In this document: piece by piece, positions 1 through 8,010 of the stretch
Numbering within the stretch: position 1 is the first letter of the stretch
How the letters are laid out: every line of letters begins with the position of its first letter
Origin: an uncultured Monoglobus sp.
GTDB lineage: Bacteria > Bacillota > Clostridia > Monoglobales > Monoglobaceae
Assembly (NCBI GenBank): GCA_947585115.1
Contig: CANPWW010000004.1
Location: 1-64,000 of the forward strand
DNA length: 64,000 bases
Direction of reading: 5' to 3'
Position numbers and translations under genes: made by a program
Notes under the pieces: generated by a model
Told to the model about the DNA's origin: nothing
What the model saw: only the letters and a program-made list of their open reading frames with translations
Database searches by the model: none

Positions 1-471
1 ACGAACTGCACCAACAGAACGGTAAACGAGCTACTGCTGCAAGAAATTACCGTCAAGGCCATCAACCGTATCTTGACTGAGCGCGACAGTTTTCTTAAAG
101 TCCTGCAGCAGAACATAACCAAGGCGGTAGTCAGCACCGAAACCCTGTCTCCGGCCGGCATACAGGCAAGGCTGGAGGAACTTCAAAAAGAGCTCATCAA
201 TAAGGCTAATAACAAACAGGACTACGACGCCATCGCCGATGAGATTTTACGGCTCCGCAATCAGAAAGAAAAATCCGAGCTCGACAGCTGCCGGCGGGAA
301 GAAACCATTAACCGGATCAAAGAGCTTCAGGCCTTCATCGCCGATCAGGAAACCGACATAACAGAGTTTGATGAGGATATGGTCAAAAAGCTCATCGAAA
401 ATATCACCGTCTTCACCGACCACTTCACCGTGGAATTCAAGTCCGGACTTAATATTGATATTAAAGCGTAA
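1..471 (+). CDS. Large serine recombinase, C-terminal part (5' end outside window)
   Basis: The reading frame is open from base 1 and ends at TAA 469-471, giving 156 visible residues. They are charged and helical, with heptad-like Leu/Ile/Glu/Lys runs (for example LEELQKELINKANN and RIKELQAFIADQETD) and a final beta-like segment (VFTDHFTVEFKSG). This matches the coiled-coil and C-terminal part of large serine integrases/transposon resolvases of Firmicutes, which follow a zinc-ribbon domain. The catalytic Ser domain would lie left of the window, so activity cannot be judged. These enzymes excise and integrate mobile elements. The position beside a PLD-like cargo gene and repeats suggests the edge of an island. 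Family call is confident; the element type is inferred. Confidence 0.8.
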   Translation, partial: TNCTNRTVNELLLQEITVKAINRILTERDSFLKVLQQNITKAVVSTETLSPAGIQARLEELQKELINKANNKQDYDAIADEILRLRNQKEKSELDSCRREETINRIKELQAFIADQETDITEFDEDMVKKLIENITVFTDHFTVEFKSGLNIDIKA

Positions 472-474
472 AAA

Positions 475-516
475 GGCTCCTCACCACTGGATTTCCAGTG
501 ATGGGGAGCTTTTTTA
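475..516 (+). terminator. Rho-independent terminator after the recombinase gene
   Basis: An imperfect 16-bp stem (475-490 with 495-510, loop ATTT) is followed by a T run at 511-515. It starts 4 nt after the recombinase stop codon and reaches the stop of the convergent PLD-like gene at 517, so it probably serves both transcripts. Confidence 0.8.
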
Positions 517-1263
517 TTATGAATTCCACGTTTTTTTATTCTTTAATTTCATAAATTCATCTGCAAAAGCTGCTGCTACTGAATGATTTTTATCAATACT
601 AATATGCTCTTTGTTAAAATTTGCGGCCTTCGTCCAGTTAAAAGTCCCATGTATTGATGTATATAAGTCTATCACACAGAATTTTTCATGCATAATATTC
701 TTATAGTGTGATTGAACCGTTATCCAATAAACTGGGAAATCATTTTCTAACGAAAACTCCGCAGTATGATTTCTATCACAATCATCGAGAGCAATTTCTA
801 TAACCAGTCCTTGCTGTTTTTTCTTGAGTAACTCTTGGTATAAAACCGGATCTGTAAACCAAGCCACAGAAATCCAGATCATATATTTTGCAGCATGGAT
901 CTCCTCAATAATCTGATTCCTGATATTTTCAAATAATATTTCTTGACTAACATCTTCAGTGTCAGACATAGCTCCCGGTTTAATTTTCACTCCACACAGC
1001 TCATAATCATCGTTTGGAGGATAGATTTCATATATCATTTTTTCAAGATAATCGGAATGTTTCTTTAACTCAACCAGCTTTTCTGGAACGATACAAATAT
1101 GAATATACTCTGCACGATGATTCCATAAGTTTCTGGTAAATGTATTAGTCTTTTCAAACCTTAATGAACAAATATTCAGCAATTCAAGCAGTCCATTTTT
1201 TTCGGGATAGTCCCCGGCACGCACCGAATCAATGAGTAGTTTTCTATATCCAATCTCTGTCAA
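517..1263 (-). CDS. Phospholipase D-like (single HKD motif) domain protein
   Basis: 248 aa. The C-terminal half carries one PLD-type motif, HEKFCVID, with H192, K194 and D199, followed by the typical G-T-F-N-W-T strand. A single HKD motif is usual for Nuc-type nucleases and PLDc_2 proteins that work as homodimers hydrolysing phosphodiester bonds in nucleic acid or lipid. Residues 1-100 resemble no domain I know and may bind substrate or partner. No signal peptide is seen, so it is probably cytoplasmic. The start is TTG at 1263: it has GGAGGAG about 10 nt upstream and an in-frame stop precedes it. Its place between a serine recombinase and IS-like repeats suggests mobile cargo, perhaps a defence or restriction-like nuclease; that role is a guess. 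Confidence 0.75.
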   Translation of the reverse strand: MTEIGYRKLLIDSVRAGDYPEKNGLLELLNICSLRFEKTNTFTRNLWNHRAEYIHICIVPEKLVELKKHSDYLEKMIYEIYPPNDDYELCGVKIKPGAMSDTEDVSQEILFENIRNQIIEEIHAAKYMIWISVAWFTDPVLYQELLKKKQQGLVIEIALDDCDRNHTAEFSLENDFPVYWITVQSHYKNIMHEKFCVIDLYTSIHGTFNWTKAANFNKEHISIDKNHSVAAAFADEFMKLKNKKTWNS

Positions 1264-1283
1264 TTATAATCTCTCCTCCATTA

Positions 1284-1395
1284 ATATCTATTCGCTCGGC
1301 CACCAATAAGTGACATCTATTCCGAACACTCAACACCCCGACATCTAATCCGCAGCTTCAACCCTATGACATCTATCTCAGCAACTCAACCCTAC
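1284..1395. repeat. Degenerate tandem 28-bp repeats (3 clear copies, 1 weak), IS-end-like
   Basis: GACATCTAT/A begins at 1312, 1340 and 1368, exactly 28 bp apart, and each copy continues with a CCG/CAG.AACTCAACCC-like segment. A weaker copy (ATCTATTCG) lies at about 1286. Multiple-terminal-repeat arrays of this kind are typical of IS21-family ends in Firmicutes, but no transposase is visible nearby, so this would be a remnant. The array is directly upstream of the PLD-like gene and could also hold its promoter or operator. Confidence 0.6.
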
Positions 1396-1512
1396 TTCCT
1401 TTTGAGCAGAGCTACCTTTTGATAAGTTTCCGCGAAGCGATTTGCGCGCTCGATGCGGAATTTTATGCTATAACCCGAAAACTACAGTATTACCGGGCTT
1501 TCGCGGCTATTT

Positions 1513-2853
1513 TTATTTTACGCGTGACATCAAGACTACCGTCTCGACGTGGGGGGTTCTGGGGAACATGTCGACCGGGACGGCTTTTTTCGGTATAAAG
1601 CCGAGGTCGTTCAGTACTTTCATATCACGCGCCAATGTTGACGGCTTGCAGGAAATATAGACGATTTTTTTGAGCGTCGGTATTTCCGAAAGCGCGTTTA
1701 ACAGTTTTATGTCGCAGCCCTTGCGCGGCGGGTCTAGCACAGCTATATCGGGCCTCGCGCCTCTTTTTATTATATCTTGTATAACAAGTTCCGCCTTTCC
1801 GCAATAATATTCCGCGTTTTTAATATTGTTGAGCCCGGCGTTTTCGCGCGCATCGGCAACAGCCTGCGGCGTGTACTCAACACCGATAATTTTTTTCGCT
1901 CCGCGTGACATAAACTGTCCGATCGTTCCTATACCGCAGTACATGTCAAGCAGCGTTTCGTGCCCCTTTAGATCCGCGAATTCCTCGGCGATCGAGTAAA
2001 GCCTCTCGGTCTGCGCGCGGTTCACCTGATAGAAAGACATCGGCGATATCCTGAACTTTACGTAGCCTATATTGTCGATAAGATAAGGACTTCCGTATAT
2101 TGTTTTGTTTTCGCTGCCGAGAATAACATTGGTTTTTTTGGAGTTTATATTCTGCGTAAGCCCCGCCAAATCGGGACACGCGTTTTTCAGTTCATCTACA
2201 AGAGCGTCGGAACCCGGAAGCTCATCTTTTGACGTCACAATTGTGACCACGGTTCCGCTGTCCGCCTGTCTCAGGCAGACATGGCGCACAAGACCTTTGC
2301 CGCTCTGCTCGTCATAGGCGCTGATACCGCGGCTTTTCATCCAGTATTTAACGGCTCTGATAACTGAGCGGCAATTTTCGCCTGCTATCAGACAATCATC
2401 CGATTCGACAAGACGGTGGCTGTGCACCGCGAACATCCCTATACCCTCCGGGGTCACCGGGAACTGCGACTTGTTGCGGTAGCGCTCGGATTTTGGCGAA
2501 GGTATGATATCGTTCGGCTCAAAATTTTTAAATCCGCCGATCCTTTCGATGCAGTCTTTGACCTTGTTTCGCTTAAACTCAAGCTCTTTTTCATAGCTCA
2601 TGTGCATAAGCGCGCATCCGCCGCACTTATAGAACACGGGGCACTCGGGCCTCACGCGGTAAGGCGAGGGTTTAATCACCTCTATCAGCTTGCCGACGGC
2701 ATATGTCTTTGCGAGCTTTATCAACAAAACGCGCACAGTCTCGCCCGCAATGACATACGGCACGAACACAGCCATGCCGTTAACTCTGCCGACTCCTCTT
2801 CCGTCGTCGGTCATCCCGGTTATCTCTATTTCAAAAATATCATTTTTTATCAA
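1513..2853 (-). CDS. rlmD: 23S rRNA (uracil-5-)-methyltransferase, RlmD/RlmCD type
   Basis: 446 aa. It has an N-terminal TRAM RNA-binding domain (about residues 1-60), a cysteine cluster for a 4Fe-4S centre (C71, C77, C80 and a later Cys near 155-162), a Rossmann SAM domain with LDMYCGIGTIG, a LDPPRKGC motif, and the catalytic-Cys region VYISCKPSTLARD. The enzyme methylates uridine C5 in 23S rRNA; in Firmicutes one RlmCD enzyme can cover two positions. Length is usual for the family. It is divergent from rnmV (104 bp gap) and forms the first core gene after the mobile island. Confidence 0.93.
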   Translation of the reverse strand: MIKNDIFEIEITGMTDDGRGVGRVNGMAVFVPYVIAGETVRVLLIKLAKTYAVGKLIEVIKPSPYRVRPECPVFYKCGGCALMHMSYEKELEFKRNKVKDCIERIGGFKNFEPNDIIPSPKSERYRNKSQFPVTPEGIGMFAVHSHRLVESDDCLIAGENCRSVIRAVKYWMKSRGISAYDEQSGKGLVRHVCLRQADSGTVVTIVTSKDELPGSDALVDELKNACPDLAGLTQNINSKKTNVILGSENKTIYGSPYLIDNIGYVKFRISPMSFYQVNRAQTERLYSIAEEFADLKGHETLLDMYCGIGTIGQFMSRGAKKIIGVEYTPQAVADARENAGLNNIKNAEYYCGKAELVIQDIIKRGARPDIAVLDPPRKGCDIKLLNALSEIPTLKKIVYISCKPSTLARDMKVLNDLGFIPKKAVPVDMFPRTPHVETVVLMSRVK

Positions 2854-2921
2854 ATCAAACCCGCCTTTACATTTATAAAACTATTTTACAACACAATTCG
2901 TATCGGGTCAAGAAAAAAATA

Positions 2922-2950
2922 TGGACAAAGCATGTTCGGAGTGATATAAT
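2922..2950 (+). promoter_or_regulatory. Vegetative promoter of rnmV, predicted leaderless transcript
   Basis: TGGACA (2922-2927), a 17-bp spacer and TATAAT (2945-2950). The next bases are AATAGC and then the rnmV ATG at 2957, so transcription would be expected to start at or beside the A of the start codon. No Shine-Dalgarno sequence precedes the ATG. Confidence 0.7.
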
Positions 2951-2956
2951 AATAGC

Positions 2957-3550
2957 ATGCTTAATATAAAAGAAACAATAATCGTAGAGGGAAAATTTGA
3001 TAAGGAGCGAGTGAAACGCGTGTGCTCGGCGCCGATAATATGCACCGACGGATTTGAGCTGTTCAGGTCAAAGCGCATGACCGAGACCATTCGGAAGCTG
3101 GCCGAAACCACGGGTATCATCGTGCTGACCGACAGCGACCGCGCCGGCTTTAAAATCAGGAACCATATAAAGAACTGTGTCGGGGGCCGCGGAACGGTCA
3201 AGCACGCGTATATACCGTCGCTCAAAGGAAAAGAAAAACGCAAGGACAAGCCCGGAAAAGAAGGTCTGCTTGGAGTTGAGGGAATGGACGACGAGGTGAT
3301 ACGCCGCGCGATAGAAAAAGCGGCGGCAACCGAGGTTTCCGAGTCGAACAAAACCCTCACAAAATCCGAGATGTACCGAGACGGCGTGAGCGGACGCGAC
3401 GGCAGTTTTGAGCTGAGGCAAAAAATCCTCGCACGCATGAAACTGCCGCTCAGGCTCTCGCCAAACGCTATGGCCGAGCTTATAAACAAAGCCGGACTTT
3501 ACGATGAATATAAAAACGCTCTTGCTGCGGAGGCTGATAAAAATGGTTGA
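2957..3550 (+). CDS. rnmV: Ribonuclease M5 (5S rRNA maturation)
   Basis: 197 aa, the usual length. An N-terminal Toprim domain is evident: ETIIVEGKFD holds the catalytic Glu, and LTDSDRAG is the DxD motif. It is followed by the RNase M5 segment HAYIPSLKGKEKRKDKPGKEGLLGVE region and a C-terminal tail. RNase M5 trims 5S rRNA precursor in low-GC Gram-positives, using ribosomal protein L18. The start must be near 2957 because the Toprim strand begins at residue 7; there is no ribosome binding site, in agreement with a leaderless mRNA. Its end overlaps the next gene by 8 nt, so the two are translationally coupled. Confidence 0.92.
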   Translation: MLNIKETIIVEGKFDKERVKRVCSAPIICTDGFELFRSKRMTETIRKLAETTGIIVLTDSDRAGFKIRNHIKNCVGGRGTVKHAYIPSLKGKEKRKDKPGKEGLLGVEGMDDEVIRRAIEKAAATEVSESNKTLTKSEMYRDGVSGRDGSFELRQKILARMKLPLRLSPNAMAELINKAGLYDEYKNALAAEADKNG

Positions 3551-4718
3551 TGAAATCAAAAAAAATATTGCTGAGATCCTGCCCGAAATAATTGATTTGC
3601 GGCATAGAATACATATGCGCCCGGAGCTGTCATTCGAGGAACATGAAACGGCGGCTTTGGTTTGCTCGGTTCTTGACAAATACGGAATAGAATATCGTTC
3701 CGGTATAGCGGGAACAGGAGTTCTCGGTATAATAAAAGGCGAAAAAAGCGGCGCGGGGAAAACTTTGCTAATACGCGCCGATATGGACGCGCTGCCGGTT
3801 TGCGAAAAAGGCGGATGCGCCTTTGCTTCCGAAAAACAAGGCATTATGCACGCGTGCGGACACGATATTCACACATCGATACTTTTATGCTGCGCTGTCG
3901 CGCTTAATAAAATGCGCGGCAAATTCTCGGGTACCGTCAAACTTATGTTCCAGCCGGGCGAGGAAACGGCCGGCGGTGCCGAGCCGATGATAAAGGCCGG
4001 CGTTCTGAAAAACCCGAAGGTTGACTCCTGCGTCGCCCTCCATGTGGAGCCGTCAATGAAAGTCGGCACGGCGGGTTTTAAAACGGGACCGTTTTACGCC
4101 TGCCCCGATGAGTTTGATATTGTGATAAAGGGCAGAGGCGGACACGCGGCCACGCCGCAAAAATGCGCCGACCCCGTTATTGCCGCGGCGCAGCTCATAA
4201 CAGCAATCGAAAATCTGCCGACGAGACTTTTAAGCCCTCTTGATCCCGCGGCTGTCTCGGTCTGCATGTTAAACGGGGGCACCGCGTATAATATTATCCC
4301 CGATTCCGTGCATATCGGCGGCTCGGTCAGGGTATTTTCGGATACGGATCGCGACACGATCGAAAACGCTATAGGAAAAACCGCGGATAATATTTGCGCG
4401 ATATACGGCGCGGAGTGTGAATATGAGTACCGCAGGTTGTTCCTTCCTCTTATAAACGACGAAATTACAACCGAGCTTTTGAAAAAGTCAGCCGAAAAAT
4501 ATCTTGAGACACAAATGTTGTCGGAACCGACCATGGCGGGAGAGGATTTTTCATATCTGACCGACGCTGTCAGATCGTCAGCATTGTTCTGGCTCGGATG
4601 CACCGAGGATGATAGCGAGGGATATCCGCTTCACAGCGAGCGTTTTTTTGCCTCCGACAAATGTATTGAATACGGCGCCGAAATTTTTTGCGATTACGCG
4701 ATCAGTTTTTTGAATTAA
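3543..4718 (+). CDS. M20-family amidohydrolase (N-acyl-amino acid/peptide deacylase)
   Basis: 391 aa from ATG 3543, which has GGAGG at 3529-3533 and lies inside the end of rnmV; the longer open frame from 3504 lacks such a site. Motifs of the M20D/amidohydrolase fold: RADMDALP, HACGHDIHT (metal ligands), PGEETAGGA (catalytic Glu), the dimerisation-domain GRGGHAATP and the late MAGEDFSYL. These enzymes use two metal ions to remove acyl or acetyl groups from amino acids (hippurate hydrolase, N-acetyl-diaminopimelate deacetylase and IAA-amino acid hydrolase relatives). The exact substrate cannot be read from sequence. Cytoplasmic; operonic with rnmV. Confidence 0.9.
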   Translation: MVDEIKKNIAEILPEIIDLRHRIHMRPELSFEEHETAALVCSVLDKYGIEYRSGIAGTGVLGIIKGEKSGAGKTLLIRADMDALPVCEKGGCAFASEKQGIMHACGHDIHTSILLCCAVALNKMRGKFSGTVKLMFQPGEETAGGAEPMIKAGVLKNPKVDSCVALHVEPSMKVGTAGFKTGPFYACPDEFDIVIKGRGGHAATPQKCADPVIAAAQLITAIENLPTRLLSPLDPAAVSVCMLNGGTAYNIIPDSVHIGGSVRVFSDTDRDTIENAIGKTADNICAIYGAECEYEYRRLFLPLINDEITTELLKKSAEKYLETQMLSEPTMAGEDFSYLTDAVRSSALFWLGCTEDDSEGYPLHSERFFASDKCIEYGAEIFCDYAISFLN

Positions 4719-4723
4719 AAATG

Positions 4724-4861
4724 TCATCCGCCTGCCTGTCCGCTTCGATAATACGGACAGGCGGCCGCCTCTTCGGTTCCCGCCCGCGTTATCATGCAGA
4801 GCGTGCATTTGCCGTCCTTCATAAAATCGCATCCCGATTCGGAACAGTTGATATTTGACAC
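4724..4861 (-). CDS. 45-aa cysteine-rich miniprotein
   Basis: GTG start at 4861 with GGGAGGTG just upstream; stop TGA at 4724-4726. The protein begins MSNINCSESGCDFMKDGKCT and has five cysteines (6, 11, 19, 22, 35), spaced C-x4-C-x7-C-x2-C-x12-C, then CPYYRSGQ. The style (aspartate/glycine before Cys, terminal C-P-Y-Y) resembles the small metal-binding or DUF1540-like proteins common in Clostridia, but I cannot assign a family. It is convergent with the amidohydrolase (5 bp between stops) and divergent from the GME-fold gene. A longer frame covering the same bases (4578-4892) lacks such features. Confidence 0.65.
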   Translation of the reverse strand: MSNINCSESGCDFMKDGKCTLCMITRAGTEEAAACPYYRSGQAGG

Positions 4862-4950
4862 GATTTTCACCTCCCGTTCTTATTCTAATCAACGCAAAAT
4901 TTATTATTCGAAAAACCTAAAGCATTTATATATTTTGAGGAGTGTTTTTC

Positions 4951-5643
4951 ATGGCCGTCATAATTAACCGAAACTGTCCGAATGAAATAATTGACAGTAT
5001 ATCAAAAAGATTTCCGAGTGAAACTATAGTTAAAAGCATAACTCTCAAAAATGTAACCGGCTCGACCGCGGCTCATCCCGACATGCAGATCCATTTTGTA
5101 AGCGACAACACGGCGATATGCGCTCCTGAGTGCTTTGACTACTATTTATCGGCTCTGAGCGGTGTTAATGTTATCTCGGGCTCAATAACGCCAATGGACA
5201 CGTATCCCAATGACATTGCATATAATGCAGCAAGGCTGGGAAAATATGTTATCGCTAATACGCGGTATACCGAGCCTAAAATTTTAGAATACTATAATAA
5301 GCGCGGCTTTCGTATCTTGAACACAAATCAGGGATACGCCAAATGCAGTCTGGCTGTTATGAGCAGCAGCGCGGTTATAACCGGAGACAACGGGCTCTGC
5401 GCTCTGCTTCAAAAGCTCGATGATATAAAGTGTCTTAAAGCTGACCAATCGCGGATAATACTTGAAGGATACGGCAACGGTTTCATCGGCGGCGCGAGCG
5501 GCCTTATAGGGGAAACAGCCGTGTTTTTCGGAGAGCCCGACACGGCGATAAAAAAGTTTTTAAGCGGCCTGAATATAGAATATTTCTGCGCCTCAAAAGG
5601 CGCGCTCACAGACTACGGAAGTCTGATATACGGAGGTGGTTAA
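4951..5643 (+). CDS. DUF6873-like GME-fold protein
   Basis: 230 aa from ATG 4951, with GAGGAG at 4937-4942; a GTG at 4942 lies in the ribosome binding site and is rejected. Features: many short Gly/Asp turns, HPDMQIHF, a TYPNDIAYNAARLG segment, GYAKCS and VITGDNGL, ending GALTDYGSLIYGGG. This recalls the guanidine-group-modifying (GME, amidinotransferase/dimethylargininase-like) fold as annotated for DUF6873 proteins of Clostridia. Activity is unknown and the classical catalytic Cys cannot be assigned with confidence. No signal peptide. It is 4 nt from the YtxC-like gene and probably cotranscribed. Confidence 0.6.
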   Translation: MAVIINRNCPNEIIDSISKRFPSETIVKSITLKNVTGSTAAHPDMQIHFVSDNTAICAPECFDYYLSALSGVNVISGSITPMDTYPNDIAYNAARLGKYVIANTRYTEPKILEYYNKRGFRILNTNQGYAKCSLAVMSSSAVITGDNGLCALLQKLDDIKCLKADQSRIILEGYGNGFIGGASGLIGETAVFFGEPDTAIKKFLSGLNIEYFCASKGALTDYGSLIYGGG

Positions 5644-5647
5644 AAGT

Positions 5648-6139
5648 ATGAATATAAATGAACTGACAAATGATGAGATCGACCAATCGGACGATTTGGA
5701 TATATCGGATATAAATGACAATTATGACCTGCCGGCAGTGCTCGAAGCGGACGGCGAGATACCCGACAGCGAAACCGCGGGTCTGATTGCGAGATGGCTG
5801 GTAGCTAAATACCGTTCCAAACTGATTTATGACTGCATAGACGACGTTTTCGGAAAACTTGATGCCGAGGACAGAGATGAGGTATACAGAAGCGTGTGCG
5901 ATATAATAAGCTGCAGGTACAAGCTCAGGCATCTTGAATATATTAAAAGCAAACTGCTGGAATTCTTTGAGCATGACAGCAAAATGAACATAGACGGGTT
6001 TATTAACTTCAGACTTAAAGCGTACAAAGACGAGCTCAGAATACTGGTCGAAGAATGCGGCTGCGATATCCTGGGCGATAAAGAATTAAAAGACTATTTT
6101 GAACTACTTGATATTCTTGATTTACTGACACGAATATAG
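5648..6139 (+). CDS. YtxC-like sporulation protein (short form)
   Basis: 163 aa from ATG 5648 with GGAGG at 5632-5636. The N-terminus is very acidic (many Asp/Glu in residues 1-40). The C-terminal half carries FFEHDSKMNIDGFINFRLKAYKDELR, the kind of NIDGFxxFRLxxY segment found in YtxC proteins, which are seen almost only in spore formers. B. subtilis YtxC is longer (roughly 280 aa), so this is a shortened version. Function is unknown even in the model species. Convergent with the lipoprotein at 6142, only 2 bp apart, without an obvious terminator between. Confidence 0.6.
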   Translation: MNINELTNDEIDQSDDLDISDINDNYDLPAVLEADGEIPDSETAGLIARWLVAKYRSKLIYDCIDDVFGKLDAEDRDEVYRSVCDIISCRYKLRHLEYIKSKLLEFFEHDSKMNIDGFINFRLKAYKDELRILVEECGCDILGDKELKDYFELLDILDLLTRI

Positions 6140-6141
6140 GA

Positions 6142-6636
6142 TCACGGCGTTACCGCGGCGGTCTGCGCGGCCGCCGCTGCGCTTAACGCCGCATCCCAAT
6201 GGCTGTTTGCGTCGGTAATTTTTTCTTTAAACGCTTTCATCGCGTATGCGGCAATTTCAGGATCGGCGCTCGTGCCGGAAGCGCTCATAATATCAAACGC
6301 GCTTGCGTACGCGCTGAGTACTTCTGACAGCACCGGGCAAAGCGCGGCGTCGGCGCTTGAAAGCCGCTCTGCGTCATTTATGGATTTAGCTGCGAGATCC
6401 GCTGCGCTGACATTATCTTTAATTGAATAAAAGGCGTTCCACCAAGAAGGATCTAAAGCGCTGCTTAAAAGTCCGTTCGAGGCGGCCCTGATATCTGTAA
6501 ACTCATAAAAAACATCCCCGAATCCCACATTCGGAGAATAGGTATAGTCAACAGCAGCTTCATCGCCGCACCCGCAAAGAAGAGCCATTGACAATAACAA
6601 AACCGCAAATATATTTAAATATTTTTTCATCTTCAT
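6142..6636 (-). CDS. Small lipoprotein of unknown function
   Basis: 164 aa. The N-terminus is a lipoprotein signal: MKMKKYLNIFAVLLLSMALL then a CGCG lipobox, with the modified Cys near residue 22-24. The mature part is Ala/Ser-rich and helical, with WWNAFYSIKDN and repeated alanine stretches near the end (LSAAAAAQTAA). I recognise no family. ATG 6636 has GAGGA upstream. It is 22 bp after thiN and is the last gene of the long minus-strand run that begins at fmt, so it may be expressed with the prkC cluster and act at the cell surface. Confidence 0.7.
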   Translation of the reverse strand: MKMKKYLNIFAVLLLSMALLCGCGDEAAVDYTYSPNVGFGDVFYEFTDIRAASNGLLSSALDPSWWNAFYSIKDNVSAADLAAKSINDAERLSSADAALCPVLSEVLSAYASAFDIMSASGTSADPEIAAYAMKAFKEKITDANSHWDAALSAAAAAQTAAVTP

Positions 6637-6658
6637 ATTTGTTCCTCACAAAGCGCCA

Positions 6659-7294
6659 TCAACGTCTGTCATCGCAAAGCATAACAAGCACGGTGCCGCT
6701 CGAAAACTCAATCCGTGCCTCGTCCGCTTTGTCAAACTCATTGCTGGACGCCTGAACCATATCCGGCCGCAGCGTCATACCGCTCGCTTCATATTTAAGA
6801 CCCTTTATCGAAAAATTATGAACCGCTCCGCCATACGGGAAAAAAGACACATATTTTTTCGCGCACTCGGATCTTTTCAAACAAAACGGAGCGCGTTCCA
6901 TCCAAATCTCATTTATATCATCTATCATTTTAAAACGAACGCCTTGATCAAGCGCGTATTCCATAAGACAAAAATGTGAAAATTCCTGATCGATCCTTCC
7001 GCCAAGGCCGCCTATGAGAATGATATCATCAGCGCCTCTTTGTATCGCGTAGTCAAGAGCGATATTTGTGTCTGTCTTGTCCTTTTCGGGCGGATATATT
7101 ATACGCTTGATGCCTTCGGGTATTTCACGGGCGAACGAATCATTATCGCCAAGCACGATATCTGGTTTAAGTCCCAGTTTTATCGCGTGTTTTAAACCCG
7201 CGTCAGCGCAAATAATCATTTGTCCGCCGAAATCATATTGCTTGAGATATTCGTAATCCGATATTTCAGCGCTGCTGAATATCACTGCTCTCAC
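6659..7294 (-). CDS. thiN: Thiamine diphosphokinase
   Basis: 211 aa, normal length for ThiN/thiamin pyrophosphokinase. Motifs: ICADAGLKHAIKLGLKPD and VLGDNDSF near the N-terminus, PPEKDKTDTNIALDYA (ATP/thiamine site), and LIGGLGGRIDQEFSHF; the C-terminal beta domain ends with SSGTVLVM. It transfers pyrophosphate from ATP to thiamine. The start is GTG 7294 with a GGGGT site about 9 nt upstream, giving a 29-nt overlap with rpe and suggesting coupled translation. The rsgA-rpe-thiN order is standard in Firmicutes. Confidence 0.93.
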   Translation of the reverse strand: MRAVIFSSAEISDYEYLKQYDFGGQMIICADAGLKHAIKLGLKPDIVLGDNDSFAREIPEGIKRIIYPPEKDKTDTNIALDYAIQRGADDIILIGGLGGRIDQEFSHFCLMEYALDQGVRFKMIDDINEIWMERAPFCLKRSECAKKYVSFFPYGGAVHNFSIKGLKYEASGMTLRPDMVQASSNEFDKADEARIEFSSGTVLVMLCDDRR

Positions 7295-7967
7295 GTTTTT
7301 CTACCCCCTGAACAGCTCGGTTTCTGAGATTATGTATAGTGTCTCTGTAATTGTCGGAATGAAAAATTGACGAGCCCGACACGATAACATTTGCGCCAGA
7401 ACGCGTTGCGTCGTCGATATTTTCCTCGGTAATTCCTCCGTCAACTTCAATGTCGACCGCGAGCCCCCGCTTTTTCAGCGTGTTGTAAAGCTCCGTTATT
7501 TTCTCATCTACAGAATACATATACTCCTGACCGCCGAAGCCCGGCTCAACCGTCATGATTAAAACCTGATCCACAAGATCGAGAACATCTGTTATGACGC
7601 TTATGTCCGTCCCGGGCTTAATGCTGACTCCGGCTTTTATCCCCAAACTTTTTATATGCTCAAGCGTCCCCCGAAGGTCTTTTACCGCCTCCTGATGTAT
7701 GGTTATTATGTCAGCTCCCGCCTCCGCGAAATCATCAATGAACTCCTCCGGATCGGTCACCATAAGATGCACATCAAGAACAAGAGCCGTCTTGCCGCGA
7801 AGCGCGCTCACGACCGAAGACGAGTAACTCAGATTAGGTACAAAATGCCCGTCCATAATGTCAATATGAAGATAATCGGCGCCTGCCGCCTCGACTCTCT
7901 TTACGTCCCGCTCAAGATTAGCCGGATCCGCCGCCAGAATTGATGGTGAAATTTTGATGTAAGGCAT
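7266..7967 (-). CDS. rpe: Ribulose-phosphate 3-epimerase
   Basis: 233 aa TIM-barrel protein. It begins KISPSILAADPANLERDV, includes LHIDIMDGHFVPN (metal ligands His/Asp), LVLDVHLMV, MTVEPGFGGQ and EVDGGITEENI, all hallmarks of Rpe. It interconverts ribulose-5-phosphate and xylulose-5-phosphate in the pentose phosphate pathway. That also suits the araD product (xylulose-5-phosphate) encoded at 23288. It sits 43 bp after rsgA in the same operon. The C-terminal extension after the barrel overlaps thiN. Confidence 0.95.
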   Translation of the reverse strand: MPYIKISPSILAADPANLERDVKRVEAAGADYLHIDIMDGHFVPNLSYSSSVVSALRGKTALVLDVHLMVTDPEEFIDDFAEAGADIITIHQEAVKDLRGTLEHIKSLGIKAGVSIKPGTDISVITDVLDLVDQVLIMTVEPGFGGQEYMYSVDEKITELYNTLKKRGLAVDIEVDGGITEENIDDATRSGANVIVSGSSIFHSDNYRDTIHNLRNRAVQGVEKRESSDIQQR

Positions 7968-8010
7968 ATTTTTTCCTTTCTTTTGAGCTTATCTGTCGAG
8001 TTCGGGTTTT

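Noticed and set aside
1312-1395. CRISPR array
   Set aside because: Units are 28 bp head-to-tail without spacers and diverge from each other; no cas genes are nearby.
1442-1660. 72-aa plus-strand frame next to rlmD
   Set aside because: It lies largely over the 3' end of rlmD and has no ribosome binding site or recognisable motif.
3068-3844. 258-aa minus-strand frame across rnmV and the amidohydrolase
   Set aside because: It is antisense to two genes with diagnostic motifs.
4578-4892. 104-aa minus-strand frame over the small Cys-rich gene
   Set aside because: It overlaps the end of the amidohydrolase, lacks a ribosome binding site at its start, and the 45-aa frame has better start signals and Cys pattern.
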